DNA of 7,083 nucleotides from Acidimicrobiia bacterium (GTDB lineage Bacteria > Actinomycetota > Acidimicrobiia > Spongiisociales > SHLN01). The notes under the pieces are model-generated. The model did no database searches, was not told where the DNA came from, and saw nothing but the letters and a program-made list of their open reading frames with translations. This document shows, piece after piece, positions 1-6,492 of the stretch. The stretch is taken from contig SHLN01000138.1 of NCBI GenBank assembly GCA_004283105.1, positions 1 through 7,083 of the forward strand, in the 5' to 3' direction. The translations under genes and the position numbers were made by a program. Position 1 is the stretch's first letter, and the number at the start of each line of letters is the position of its first letter.

Positions 1-5
1 ACCAA

Positions 6-1118
6 GTGGAGCAAGACAAAGCCCTCGACATGGCCGTGTCGCAGATCGAGAAGCAGTTCGGCACGGGCGCCATCATGAAGATGGGCGAAGGTGCCATCCG
101 GAACGTCGATTCGATACCGACAGGCGCCCTTTCCCTCGACATCGCCCTCGGAATCGGCGGGGTCCCGCGCGGCCGGATCGTCGAGATCTTCGGACCGGAG
201 AGCAGCGGCAAGACGACCCTCGCCCTCCACGTCGTCGCCGAAGCCCAGCGCAACGGTGGCATCGCCGCCTTCATCGATGCCGAGCATGCCCTCGATCCCG
301 TCTACGCCAAGGCGCTCGGAGTAGATGTCGACGAGCTGTTCATCTCTCAGCCCGACACCGGTGAGCAGGCGCTCGAGATCGCCGACATGCTCATCCGCTC
401 CGGTGCCCTCGACGTTGTGGTTGTCGACTCTGTCGCCGCCCTCGTTCCCCGGGCCGAGATCGAAGGCGAGATGGGCCAGAGCCACGTCGGCCTCCAGGCC
501 CGGCTCATGTCCCAGGCCCTTCGCAAGCTGGCCGGCACCATCAATCGTTCAGACACGACAGCCATCTTCATCAACCAGCTGCGCGAGAAGATCGGCGTGA
601 TGTTCGGGTCACCTGAGACGACCCCCGGTGGGCGGGCGCTCAAGTTCTATGCCTCCACCCGGATCGACATCCGGCGGATCGAATCGATCAAGGACGGGTC
701 CGACTTCACCGGCAACCGGGTAAAGGCCAAGATCGTCAAGAACAAGGTGGCGCCTCCCTTCAAGATCGCCGAGTTCGACATCATGTTCGGTCGGGGCATT
801 TCCCGGGAGGGCAGCCTCATCGACGTCGCCGTCGAGCACGATATCGTCCGCAAGAGCGGTGCCTGGTACACCTACGAGGGTGACCAGCTCGGACAGGGTC
901 GTGAGAAGGCCAAGCTGTTCTTGCAGGAGAACCCGGATGTGGCGATCCAGCTGCAGGCCAGGGTGCTGGAGGCAGTCGGTCTGGCCGAGCCGGTTGGCGG
1001 AGCCGAGGCGACCGGGGACGAGGCGATCGACGCAGACGGTGCTGGAGCCGAACAGGCCGAGATCAAGGGCTCAAAGAGCGCCAAGGGCTCCGTGAAGGGC
1101 GAAGGCAAGGGCGGGTAG
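6..1118 (+). CDS. recA: RecA recombinase
   Basis: RecA polymerises on single-stranded DNA with ATP, carries out homologous strand exchange and, as a filament, triggers LexA self-cleavage in the SOS response. The protein is 370 aa (E. coli 353) and colinear with the family. Visible motifs: Walker A GPESSGKT at residues 63-70, catalytic Glu93 in FIDAEHALD, Walker B ending at Asp141, and the L2 region INQLREKIGVMFGSPETTPGG near 190-210. No intein is present. The C-terminal tail from about residue 327 is first acidic and then Lys/Gly-rich, ending KGEGKGG. The start used is GTG at 6, giving MEQDKALDMAVSQIEK, close to other actinobacterial N-termini. Only five bases precede it and the frame is open to the window edge, so no ribosome site is visible and a slightly earlier start is possible. 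The promoter and any SOS box lie outside. No recX follows. Confidence 0.98.
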   Translation: MEQDKALDMAVSQIEKQFGTGAIMKMGEGAIRNVDSIPTGALSLDIALGIGGVPRGRIVEIFGPESSGKTTLALHVVAEAQRNGGIAAFIDAEHALDPVYAKALGVDVDELFISQPDTGEQALEIADMLIRSGALDVVVVDSVAALVPRAEIEGEMGQSHVGLQARLMSQALRKLAGTINRSDTTAIFINQLREKIGVMFGSPETTPGGRALKFYASTRIDIRRIESIKDGSDFTGNRVKAKIVKNKVAPPFKIAEFDIMFGRGISREGSLIDVAVEHDIVRKSGAWYTYEGDQLGQGREKAKLFLQENPDVAIQLQARVLEAVGLAEPVGGAEATGDEAIDADGAGAEQAEIKGSKSAKGSVKGEGKGG

Positions 1119-1156
1119 CCGGAGACCGACCCTCTCACTGAGCGGTCGGTATCCGG
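1119..1156 (+). terminator. Strong hairpin directly after recA stop
   Basis: The first base after the recA stop codon begins a long hairpin. Outer arms CCGGA (1119-1123) and TCCGG (1152-1156) pair, then a G/A mismatch, then ACCGACC (1125-1131) with GGTCGGT (1144-1150), then CTC (1132-1134) with GAG (1140-1142), with C1143 bulged and a five-base loop. That is about 15 base pairs. No T-run follows (TACACTCTCT). It therefore resembles the U-less intrinsic terminators proposed for high-GC Actinomycetota, or a 3' end stabilising the recA mRNA. The structure is seen; the function is inferred. Confidence 0.55.
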
Positions 1157-1225
1157 TACACTCTCTACCAGCACACAAACTCTTGAAACCTGAGAGCCTG
1201 AAGAACATGGTTAGCAACACGCCCC

Positions 1226-1261
1226 GGACGTCGGCGGGAATGTAGGCGTTCCCTCCCGTCC
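1226..1261 (+). other. Imperfect hairpin in rny leader
   Basis: GGACG (1226-1230) pairs with CGTCC (1257-1261) and GGGAA (1236-1240) with TTCCC (1249-1253). Between them GG (1233-1234) can pair with CC (1255-1256), leaving a two-base bulge and one mismatch. The loop is eight bases, TGTAGGCG. It lies about 70 bases upstream of the rny start. No T-run follows, so it is not an obvious terminator. Confidence 0.4.
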
Positions 1262-1277
1262 GCTTGGTCGTGTGGCT

Positions 1278-1303
1278 GTGTGCCGAGCGAAAGCTCGGCA
1301 TGC
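1278..1303 (+). other. GAAA-tetraloop hairpin in rny leader
   Basis: A perfect 8-bp stem, TGCCGAGC (1281-1288) with GCTCGGCA (1293-1300), is closed by a GAAA loop (1289-1292). Two G-T wobbles and a G-C pair extend it to 11 bp. GNRA tetraloops are very stable and are common tertiary-docking elements in structured RNAs. The hairpin lies 30 bases before the rny ATG, on the sense strand of its mRNA. Possible roles, all inferred: RNase Y autoregulation, mRNA protection, or part of a small RNA. Confidence 0.45.
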
Positions 1304-1333
1304 CTTGTTATGGCCCTCTGAAACGGGGACGGT

Positions 1334-2833
1334 ATGGATTGGGTCGTTGCCATCATTGGCCTGGTGGCGGGCGTCAGTCTCGGCATTGGCATCGCCTGGT
1401 TGCGTGGTCGCGGTGAGACCTCCGAAGGCATGCTCCGGGACGCCGAACGGGCGCTCGAACGGGCGGAGTCGGAAGCAAAGCGGCAGGCGATCACCTATCG
1501 CGAGGCCGAGGAGACGGCCCTCGAGGTTCGCCGGATCGAGTTTCAGGCCACCGAGGATCGACTTGCTCAGCGTGAAGCCACGCTCGAACAACGGACTGCC
1601 AACCTCGCCCAGCGCGAACAGAACGTCCAGGCGCGGGAGGAAGAAGCCACCAGTGCCCGGGCCGAGGCTGAACGTCTCACCGAGCAGGCTCGCATGGAGC
1701 TCGAACAGGTCGCACAATTCGATAGCCAGGCCGCCAAAGCGGCCCTGCTCGAGCGGGTTGAGGACGAAGCCCGCCGCGAGGCCATGGTGGTAGTGCGCGA
1801 GCTCGAATTGAAGGCTCGCGAGGAGGCGGATCGACGGGGCCGGAGGATTCTCACCTCGGCGATTCAACGCCTCGCAGCTGATGTCACGTCGGATTCGACG
1901 GTATCGGTCGTGCCGCTCCCGTCGGACGATATGAAGGGCCGCATCATCGGCCGAGATGGACGCAACATCAAGGCGTTCGAAGCCGTTGCCGGCGTCGATC
2001 TGGTCGTGGACGACACCCCCGAGGCAGTCACGATCTCGACCTTCGATCCCGTGCGGCGCGAAATCGCCCGGGTGGCACTTCAGAACCTCGTCGTGGATGG
2101 CCGGATTCATCCCGCCTCGATCGAGGAGGCGTACACGAAAGCCCAGTCCGAGGTAGAGGAGAGTGTGCGCGACGCCGGTGAGTGGGCCCTCCTCGATGTC
2201 GGCGTGTCCCGCATGCACGTCGAGCTCGTAACCCTCATGGGACGGCTCAAGTACCGGACCTCGTACGGACAGAACGTTCTCGGGCACTGTGTTGAGGCGG
2301 CCCACATAGCGGGCATGCTTGCCTCGGAGCTCGGGATCGATCCGACCGAAGCGAAGCGGGCCGCGCTGCTCCATGACATAGGGAAGGCGGTCAGCCACGA
2401 GGTGGGCGGATCGCATGCCCTGGTCGGCGCCGAGATTGCTCGACGCTTCGACGAGGATCCGGCAGTGGTCCATGCCATCGAAGCTCACCACAACGAGGTC
2501 GAGCCGCGCACGCTGCTCGCCGTCCTGACTCAGGCTGCCGACGCGGTCTCTGCGTCGCGTCCCGGTGCTCGGCGCGAGACGCTCGAGTCCTACGTTCGCC
2601 GGTTGGAACGGATCGAGGAGATGGCCGCCGACTTCGAGGGCGTCGATCGGGTCTTCGCCATGCAGGCCGGCCGCGATGTCAGGGTGGTCGTAGATCCGGG
2701 GAAAGTTTCCGACCTCGAAGCAGGAGACCTCGCCCGCCGGATCGCCAAGCGCATCGAGTCGGGCCTTCAGTACCCGGGCCAGATCCAGGTCACGGTGATC
2801 CGCGAGCTCCGCTCGAGCGCCTTTGCCCGCTAG
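1334..2833 (+). CDS. rny: Ribonuclease Y
   Basis: RNase Y is a membrane-anchored endoribonuclease that begins mRNA decay in many bacteria lacking RNase E. The 499-aa protein has the full family architecture. An N-terminal membrane helix spans about residues 3-23 (WVVAIIGLVAGV...). A long Glu/Arg/Ala-rich coiled coil covers about 30-185. A KH RNA-binding domain carries the GRDG loop at 206-209. The HD domain has metal-ligand candidates His318, the His347-Asp348 pair (LLHDIGKA) and His-His in EAHHNEVEPRT. The end, QVTVIRELRSSAFAR, is typical. Length matches the family (about 500-520 aa). The ATG at 1334 fits because the membrane helix follows at once; its ribosome site (GGGGA) is weak. The DUF1697 gene overlaps its last 11 bases. 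A 552-codon open frame on the other strand across it has no recognisable protein features. Confidence 0.97.
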   Translation: MDWVVAIIGLVAGVSLGIGIAWLRGRGETSEGMLRDAERALERAESEAKRQAITYREAEETALEVRRIEFQATEDRLAQREATLEQRTANLAQREQNVQAREEEATSARAEAERLTEQARMELEQVAQFDSQAAKAALLERVEDEARREAMVVVRELELKAREEADRRGRRILTSAIQRLAADVTSDSTVSVVPLPSDDMKGRIIGRDGRNIKAFEAVAGVDLVVDDTPEAVTISTFDPVRREIARVALQNLVVDGRIHPASIEEAYTKAQSEVEESVRDAGEWALLDVGVSRMHVELVTLMGRLKYRTSYGQNVLGHCVEAAHIAGMLASELGIDPTEAKRAALLHDIGKAVSHEVGGSHALVGAEIARRFDEDPAVVHAIEAHHNEVEPRTLLAVLTQAADAVSASRPGARRETLESYVRRLERIEEMAADFEGVDRVFAMQAGRDVRVVVDPGKVSDLEAGDLARRIAKRIESGLQYPGQIQVTVIRELRSSAFAR

Positions 2834-3377
2834 CGGGGTCAAGACCCGGTATGTCGGATTCGTCCGCAACGTGATGATCGGTCGCGAAGGCCTGCACCGG
2901 CCGGTCCTCGTTGAGATCTTCCGGGCTGCCGGGGCGGCCGAGCCCCGCTCCTACATCTCGACCGGCAACATCAGCTTCTCGGCCCAGGACAAGGACGTGT
3001 CGGATATGACGGGCACCGTCGAGGACCGGATTGCCGAGGTCATCGGTCGGCATGAGCCGGTGTTTGTGCGCTCCGTCGACTATCTCCGGGATCTGGTGGC
3101 GTCTGATCCGTTCGCGACGTCGCCGGTTCCCAACCCGGTTGACCGGACCGTTTCGTTTACCCGGGATCCCCTCGGCGACATTGAGCTCCCGGTCTGGTCA
3201 CGGCGGGCCGATGTGGCGCTATTTCGGGCGACGGAGCGAGAGGTCTTCGCCGTCGGACGTCTTGTAGACGGAAGGACCAGTGGTGGGGGAGGGCTCGTTG
3301 AGAAGACGATCGGACAGCCGGTTACCACCCGCAGTTGGAACACGGTCCTCCGTATCGTCGCCGATCCCGGTCTGTGA
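2823..3377 (+). CDS. DUF1697 family protein
   Basis: This is a 184-aa protein of the DUF1697 family (PF08002), whose biochemical role is not established. Family marks seen are the N-terminal strand TRYVGFVRNVMIG (usually YVALLRGINVGG), the YISTGNISF segment near residue 40 (family Y-x-x-SGN-x-x-F), and the C-terminal EKTIGQPVTTRSWNTVLRI matching the common 'TTRNWNTV' ending. The TTG at 2823 is the only usual start codon in frame after the in-frame TGA at 2796, and it gives an 11-base overlap with rny. That suggests translational coupling, since no clear ribosome site precedes it. The usual GINVGG stretch is altered to NVMIGR, so this is a divergent member. Family membership is well supported; function is unknown. 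Confidence 0.85.
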   Translation: MPASGVKTRYVGFVRNVMIGREGLHRPVLVEIFRAAGAAEPRSYISTGNISFSAQDKDVSDMTGTVEDRIAEVIGRHEPVFVRSVDYLRDLVASDPFATSPVPNPVDRTVSFTRDPLGDIELPVWSRRADVALFRATEREVFAVGRLVDGRTSGGGGLVEKTIGQPVTTRSWNTVLRIVADPGL

Positions 3378-3423
3378 TGGCGCGAACACGGTGCAACTGT
3401 CGTTCCTTGGCCTCCGATCGGGC

Positions 3424-3435
3424 TAAGTTCGCTCC
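3424..3435 (+). promoter_or_regulatory. Probable leaderless promoter of miaB
   Basis: TAAGTT at 3424-3429 fits the actinobacterial -10 pattern TANNNT and ends six bases before the first miaB ATG (3436). Transcription would then start at or next to the A of ATG, the hallmark of a leaderless promoter. Consistent with this, no purine-rich ribosome site lies in the 58-base gap 3378-3435. No good -35 is seen (CGTTCC at 3401-3406 with a 17-base spacer). Inferred from pattern only. Confidence 0.45.
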
Positions 3436-4803
3436 ATGACCATGATCGGAATGCCGCGAGTACGTGAGCGCCGTACGCCGACGCGTACCGGCCGGACGTA
3501 CCACCTCCGCACGTTCGGCTGCCAGATGAACGTACACGACAGCGAAGGCATCGCCGGGCTCCTCGAGGCCGATGGGATGGTGGCGGCCGCCGATTCCGAT
3601 GCGGCCGATCTCGTGGTGTTCAACACGTGCTGCATTCGGGAGAACGCCGACGACAAGCTGTACGGGTCACTGGGGATGCTGAAGCGCATCAAAGACAAGC
3701 GTCCCGGCATGATGATTGCCGTCGGCGGGTGCCTCGCTCAAAAGGATCGGGACCTGGTTCAGAGCAAGGCACCGTGGGTGGATGTCGTCTTTGGCACCCA
3801 CAACCTCCACCGGGTGGTGTCGCTGCTCGACTACGCCGAAGAGTGGGGGCCGGTTACCGAGATCCTCGAGGAGAGCGAGGACGTGACGGTCGTTCCGGCT
3901 CGTCGGGACGATCCGCACAGTGCGTGGGTCACGATCATGATCGGCTGCAACAACTCGTGCACGTTTTGCATCGTTCCGTCGGTGCGCGGGTCGGAGATCA
4001 GCCGCCGTCCCGGTGACCTCGTGCGAGAGGTGACCGACCTTGCCGCCGATGGGGTCGTTGAGATCACGCTGCTCGGCCAGAACGTCAACTCCTACGGCCG
4101 CGACCTGGATCTGGGCGGTCGCAGCACGCTATTTGCCGACTTGCTGAGGAGCGTCGGCGCCGTCGAGGGAATCGAGCGCATCCGCTATACGAGCCCGCAC
4201 CCGAAAGACTTCCGCGAAGACGTGGCCCTCGCCATGGCCGAGACGCCGGCGGTCTGCGAGCAGCTCCACATGCCGCTGCAGTCGGGCAGTGATCGGATTC
4301 TGGCGGCCATGCACCGCGGGTACAACGCCGACCGGTTCCTTGCCAAACTGGAGCTGGCTCGCCGCCACATCCCGGGCTTGGCCATCTCGACCGACGTGAT
4401 CGTCGGCTTCCCGGGAGAGACGGAGGCCGACTTCCAGGCCACGCTCGACGTCGTCGCCGCCGCCCGGTTCGACTCGGCCTTCACGTTCATCTATTCACCC
4501 CGGCCCGGGACCGCGGCGGCGGAGATGGAAGATCAGTTTGTCGATCCGACGGTGATCCAGGACCGATATCAGCGGCTCGTCACACTGCAAACCGGCATCG
4601 GCCTGGAGATCAACGAGACGCTCGTGGGGGCGACCGTTGAAGTGCTCGTCGAGGGTCCGTCCAAGACCGACGCAGGCATGCGATCGGGGCGAACCCGCAC
4701 CAACAAGCTCGTGCACTTCCCAGGCTCGACCGAAGCGGGGGCAATGGTGGACGTCCGCATCGAGCGCGCCGCCCCTCACTTCCTGATCGGAGCGCTCGCC
4801 TGA
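3436..4803 (+). CDS. miaB: tRNA-2-methylthio-N6-dimethylallyladenosine synthase MiaB
   Basis: MiaB is a radical-SAM enzyme that adds the 2-methylthio group to i6A37 of tRNAs reading UNN codons, giving ms2i6A37. The 455-aa protein (E. coli 474) has three parts. The N-terminal methylthiotransferase domain carries the auxiliary [4Fe-4S] ligands Cys29 (GCQMN), Cys65 (FNTC) and Cys99 (GGCLAQ). The radical-SAM core has the CxxxCxxC triad at Cys171, Cys175 and Cys178 followed by IVPSVRG, plus QNVNSYG and HMPLQSGSD. A C-terminal TRAM domain covers about 385-455. The IVPSVRG motif and overall pattern favour MiaB over RimO or MtaB. The first ATG (3436) is chosen because of the promoter spacing; ATGs at 3442 and 3451 are alternatives, all upstream of the conserved core. 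It is first gene of an operon with miaA, its pathway partner. Confidence 0.97.
   Translation: MTMIGMPRVRERRTPTRTGRTYHLRTFGCQMNVHDSEGIAGLLEADGMVAAADSDAADLVVFNTCCIRENADDKLYGSLGMLKRIKDKRPGMMIAVGGCLAQKDRDLVQSKAPWVDVVFGTHNLHRVVSLLDYAEEWGPVTEILEESEDVTVVPARRDDPHSAWVTIMIGCNNSCTFCIVPSVRGSEISRRPGDLVREVTDLAADGVVEITLLGQNVNSYGRDLDLGGRSTLFADLLRSVGAVEGIERIRYTSPHPKDFREDVALAMAETPAVCEQLHMPLQSGSDRILAAMHRGYNADRFLAKLELARRHIPGLAISTDVIVGFPGETEADFQATLDVVAAARFDSAFTFIYSPRPGTAAAEMEDQFVDPTVIQDRYQRLVTLQTGIGLEINETLVGATVEVLVEGPSKTDAGMRSGRTRTNKLVHFPGSTEAGAMVDVRIERAAPHFLIGALA
4789..4792 (+). promoter_or_regulatory. Ribosome binding site deciding a CTG start of miaA
   Basis: GGAG at 4789-4792 lies seven bases before CTG at 4800, good Shine-Dalgarno spacing. 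It is inside the end of miaB. The other in-frame CTGs at 4806 and 4809 are 13 and 16 bases away, which is less favourable. This supports translation of miaA beginning at CTG 4800, where it overlaps the miaB TGA as CTGA. Confidence 0.5.
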
Positions 4804-5693
4804 GTCTGCTGGCCATCGTTGGTCCGACGGCTTCCGGCAAGAGCGCGGTTGCCCTCGGCCTCTCCGAGGAACTGGGTGCTTCTCTCGTGTCGGTCGACTC
4901 CATGCAGGTGTACCGCGGCATGGACATCGGCACCGCCAAGCCGACGCCGGCCGAACAGTCCCGGGTCGTCCACCACCTCATCGACGTGGCGGACCCGGAG
5001 GATTCCTTCACGGTTGCCGACACCCAGCGACTCGGGCGGACTGCCCTGGCGGCGGCCACCGGTCCGGTAGTCATCGCCGGTGGCACCGGACTGGCATTCC
5101 GCGCCATCGTCGACCCGCTCGAGTTTCCCGGCCGGGACCCGGCCGTTCGGACCGAGCTCGAGGCATTGGGCCTAGAGGAATTGCGGGCTCGCCTCGTACA
5201 GATCGATCCGGAGGCCGGAAGCCAGCTGGACCTGGCCAATCCGCGTCGAGTGATCAGGGCGCTCGAGATCCACGCCGTGACTGGACTGACGCCCACCGAG
5301 CGGGCCGGTACCCCCGCCGCACAAGCCGTGCGGGACTATCGGCCGCTCCATGCCTTCCGGGCGATCGGGTTCGACCCGGGCGATCGGCTGGAGGAGAGAA
5401 TTGTTGCCCGTTTCGATGCCATGCTCGAAGCGGGCCTGCTGGAGGAAGTCACCGGCCTGGCCGGTCGACTGGGCAGGACCGCCGCCCAGGCCGTCGGCTA
5501 CAAGGAGCTGTTGCCCGTGGTGGCGGGGGAGCGATCACTTGCAGCGGGACGGGCCGATGCCATCGCAGCAACGGTTGCCGTGGGCGGGAATCAACGCACG
5601 TATTTCCGTCGTGATCCCCGGATTCGCTGGCTGCGATGGGATGATGATCCCGTGGTCCGGTTGGCTCGGGCCCGCGAGGAGCTACTGGCATGA
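4800..5693 (+). CDS. miaA: tRNA dimethylallyltransferase MiaA
   Basis: MiaA transfers a dimethylallyl group to N6 of A37 in tRNA, making the i6A37 substrate of MiaB encoded just upstream. From the CTG at 4800 it is 297 aa, near family length. Visible are the P-loop GPTASGKS (residues 8-15), the DSMQVYRGMDIGTAK block with the presumed catalytic Asp33, HHLIDVADPEDSFT, GGTGL, NPRRVIRALEI, and AVGYKE with YFRRDPRIRWL near the end. No in-frame ATG, GTG or TTG occurs between 4743 and 4886; the first usual codon, GTG 4887, would delete the P-loop. A CTG start overlapping the miaB stop is therefore the best reading, with a sequencing error as the alternative. The usual basic run before the RxxFRRDP segment (T-R-x-x-A-R/K-R-Q in relatives) reads TVAVGGNQ at 258-265. 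The 3' end overlaps dapF. Confidence 0.93.
   Translation: MSLLAIVGPTASGKSAVALGLSEELGASLVSVDSMQVYRGMDIGTAKPTPAEQSRVVHHLIDVADPEDSFTVADTQRLGRTALAAATGPVVIAGGTGLAFRAIVDPLEFPGRDPAVRTELEALGLEELRARLVQIDPEAGSQLDLANPRRVIRALEIHAVTGLTPTERAGTPAAQAVRDYRPLHAFRAIGFDPGDRLEERIVARFDAMLEAGLLEEVTGLAGRLGRTAAQAVGYKELLPVVAGERSLAAGRADAIAATVAVGGNQRTYFRRDPRIRWLRWDDDPVVRLARAREELLA
5676..5681 (+). promoter_or_regulatory. Ribosome binding site of dapF
   Basis: GAGGAG at 5676-5681, within the last codons of miaA, sits eight bases before the dapF ATG at 5690. It fixes the start, where ATG and the miaA TGA share bases as ATGA, a typical translational-coupling junction. Confidence 0.75.
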
Positions 5694-6448
5694 AGTTCGT
5701 GAAGATGGAGGGCCTCGGCAACGACTTCGTTGTCCTGGAGGGGCCGCTCGAACCGACACCGGAGCAGGTGGTCGGCTGGTGTGACCGCCGCCGGGGAATT
5801 GGGGCCGATGGAGTGCTCGTGGCGACCAGGATCGACGACGGCCGGGTTCGCATGGCGTACTGGAACGCCGACGGCGGTCGGGCCGAGATGTGCGGCAACG
5901 GGCTGCGCTGCGTCGCCCGGTTTGCCTACGACCGGGGGTGGACGGACGGCCGCTCGTTCGTCGTTCAAACCGATCTTGGCGACTACCCCGTCAAAGTGCG
6001 GAAGTCTGGACGGGTACGGGCGATGCTCGGGCATGCGGTGGCCCCCGACGAGTCGACCCTGTCGGTTGTCGGCACCGACGTGCATCCGATGAGCATGGGC
6101 AATCCCCATGCCGTCCTCTTCGTGGCGAACACGAACGAGGCGCCGGTCAAGTCCCTGGGGCCGGTCATCGAGGTGGCCGAGTCGTTCCCCGATCGGACCA
6201 ACGTGGAGTTCGTCGAAGTAACTGATCGCAATCGCATCGAAGTCCGCACGTGGGAGCGGGGCGTCGGCGAGACATTGGCGTGCGGCACCGGGGCCGGCGC
6301 AGCAGCCGTGGTAGCCCACCGGGAGGGTCTGGCCGACGGCACCCTCACCGTCGGATTGCTCGGAGGCGATCTCGATATCGAGATCGACGGTGACACCGTG
6401 TGGATGGAAGGCCCGGCCACCTCGGTGTTCGAGGGGAAACTCTCCTAG
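5690..6448 (+). CDS. dapF: Diaminopimelate epimerase
   Basis: DapF interconverts LL- and meso-diaminopimelate by a two-cysteine acid/base mechanism without a cofactor, supplying lysine and the peptidoglycan cross-linking residue. The 252-aa cytoplasmic protein is a little shorter than many homologues (about 270-290). Both catalytic cysteines are present: Cys68 in EMCGNGLRC and Cys198 in LACGTGAGA. Substrate-contact motifs include GLGNDF (Asn11), WNADGG, MGNPHAV and the WERGVGETLACG segment. The ATG overlaps the miaA stop by ATGA and has a good ribosome site. It is the last gene of the miaB-miaA-dapF operon. The miaA-dapF pairing is conserved in Actinomycetota and has no direct pathway logic that I can see. 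hflX, which follows dapF in Mycobacterium, is not here. Confidence 0.97.
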   Translation: MKFVKMEGLGNDFVVLEGPLEPTPEQVVGWCDRRRGIGADGVLVATRIDDGRVRMAYWNADGGRAEMCGNGLRCVARFAYDRGWTDGRSFVVQTDLGDYPVKVRKSGRVRAMLGHAVAPDESTLSVVGTDVHPMSMGNPHAVLFVANTNEAPVKSLGPVIEVAESFPDRTNVEFVEVTDRNRIEVRTWERGVGETLACGTGAGAAAVVAHREGLADGTLTVGLLGGDLDIEIDGDTVWMEGPATSVFEGKLS

Positions 6449-6452
6449 CGAC

Positions 6453-6476
6453 TTCGCCGGTTCGCTCCGGCGCGAA
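6453..6476 (+). terminator. Hairpin after dapF, possible operon terminator
   Basis: CGCCGG (6455-6460) pairs perfectly with CCGGCG (6467-6472) around a six-base loop. TTCG (6453-6456) and CGAA (6473-6476) offer an alternative outer pairing. The hairpin begins five bases after the dapF stop. The following ATGCTTCCTT is only weakly T-rich. A plausible end for the miaB-miaA-dapF transcript. Confidence 0.45.
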
Positions 6477-6492
6477 ATGCTTCCTTCGGGCC

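Larger units (their letters stand above)
1157..1333 (+). promoter_or_regulatory. Presumed promoter and structured 5' leader of rny
   Basis: These 177 bases between the recA hairpin and rny hold no convincing gene. A -10-like TACACT (TANNNT pattern) is at 1157-1162 without a good -35, and TTGAAA at 1183-1188 has only a poor -10 partner (CATGGT, 1206-1211), so the promoter cannot be placed firmly. Two clear hairpins (1226-1261 and 1278-1303) and a weaker one (1180-1196, CTCTTG with TGAGAG) suggest a folded leader. Just before the rny ATG, GGGGA at 1325-1329 is a weak ribosome site with four-base spacing, and CCC at 1314-1316 could pair with it. I do not recognise a known riboswitch class. Confidence 0.35.

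Noticed and set aside
6..1118. Possible RecA intein, as in M. tuberculosis
   Set aside because: The protein is 370 aa and colinear with intein-free RecA; no insertion is seen.
1207..1245. 12-codon leader peptide (MVSNTPRTSAGM) upstream of rny
   Set aside because: No clear ribosome site and no codon run suggesting attenuation. It also overlaps the 1226-1261 hairpin. Too short to support alone.
1452..1722. TCGAAC half-sites resembling the actinobacterial SOS box
   Set aside because: They lie inside the rny coding region, and none has a GTTCGA partner at the right spacing.
1211..2869. 552-codon open frame on the minus strand across rny
   Set aside because: It mirrors the whole RNase Y gene, whose protein is fully recognisable. 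The antisense product shows no family motif. Long antisense frames are expected in high-GC coding DNA.
5365..5382. T-arm-like GGGTTCGACCC, as in a tRNA
   Set aside because: It encodes AIGFDPGD inside miaA. No acceptor or anticodon arm surrounds it.
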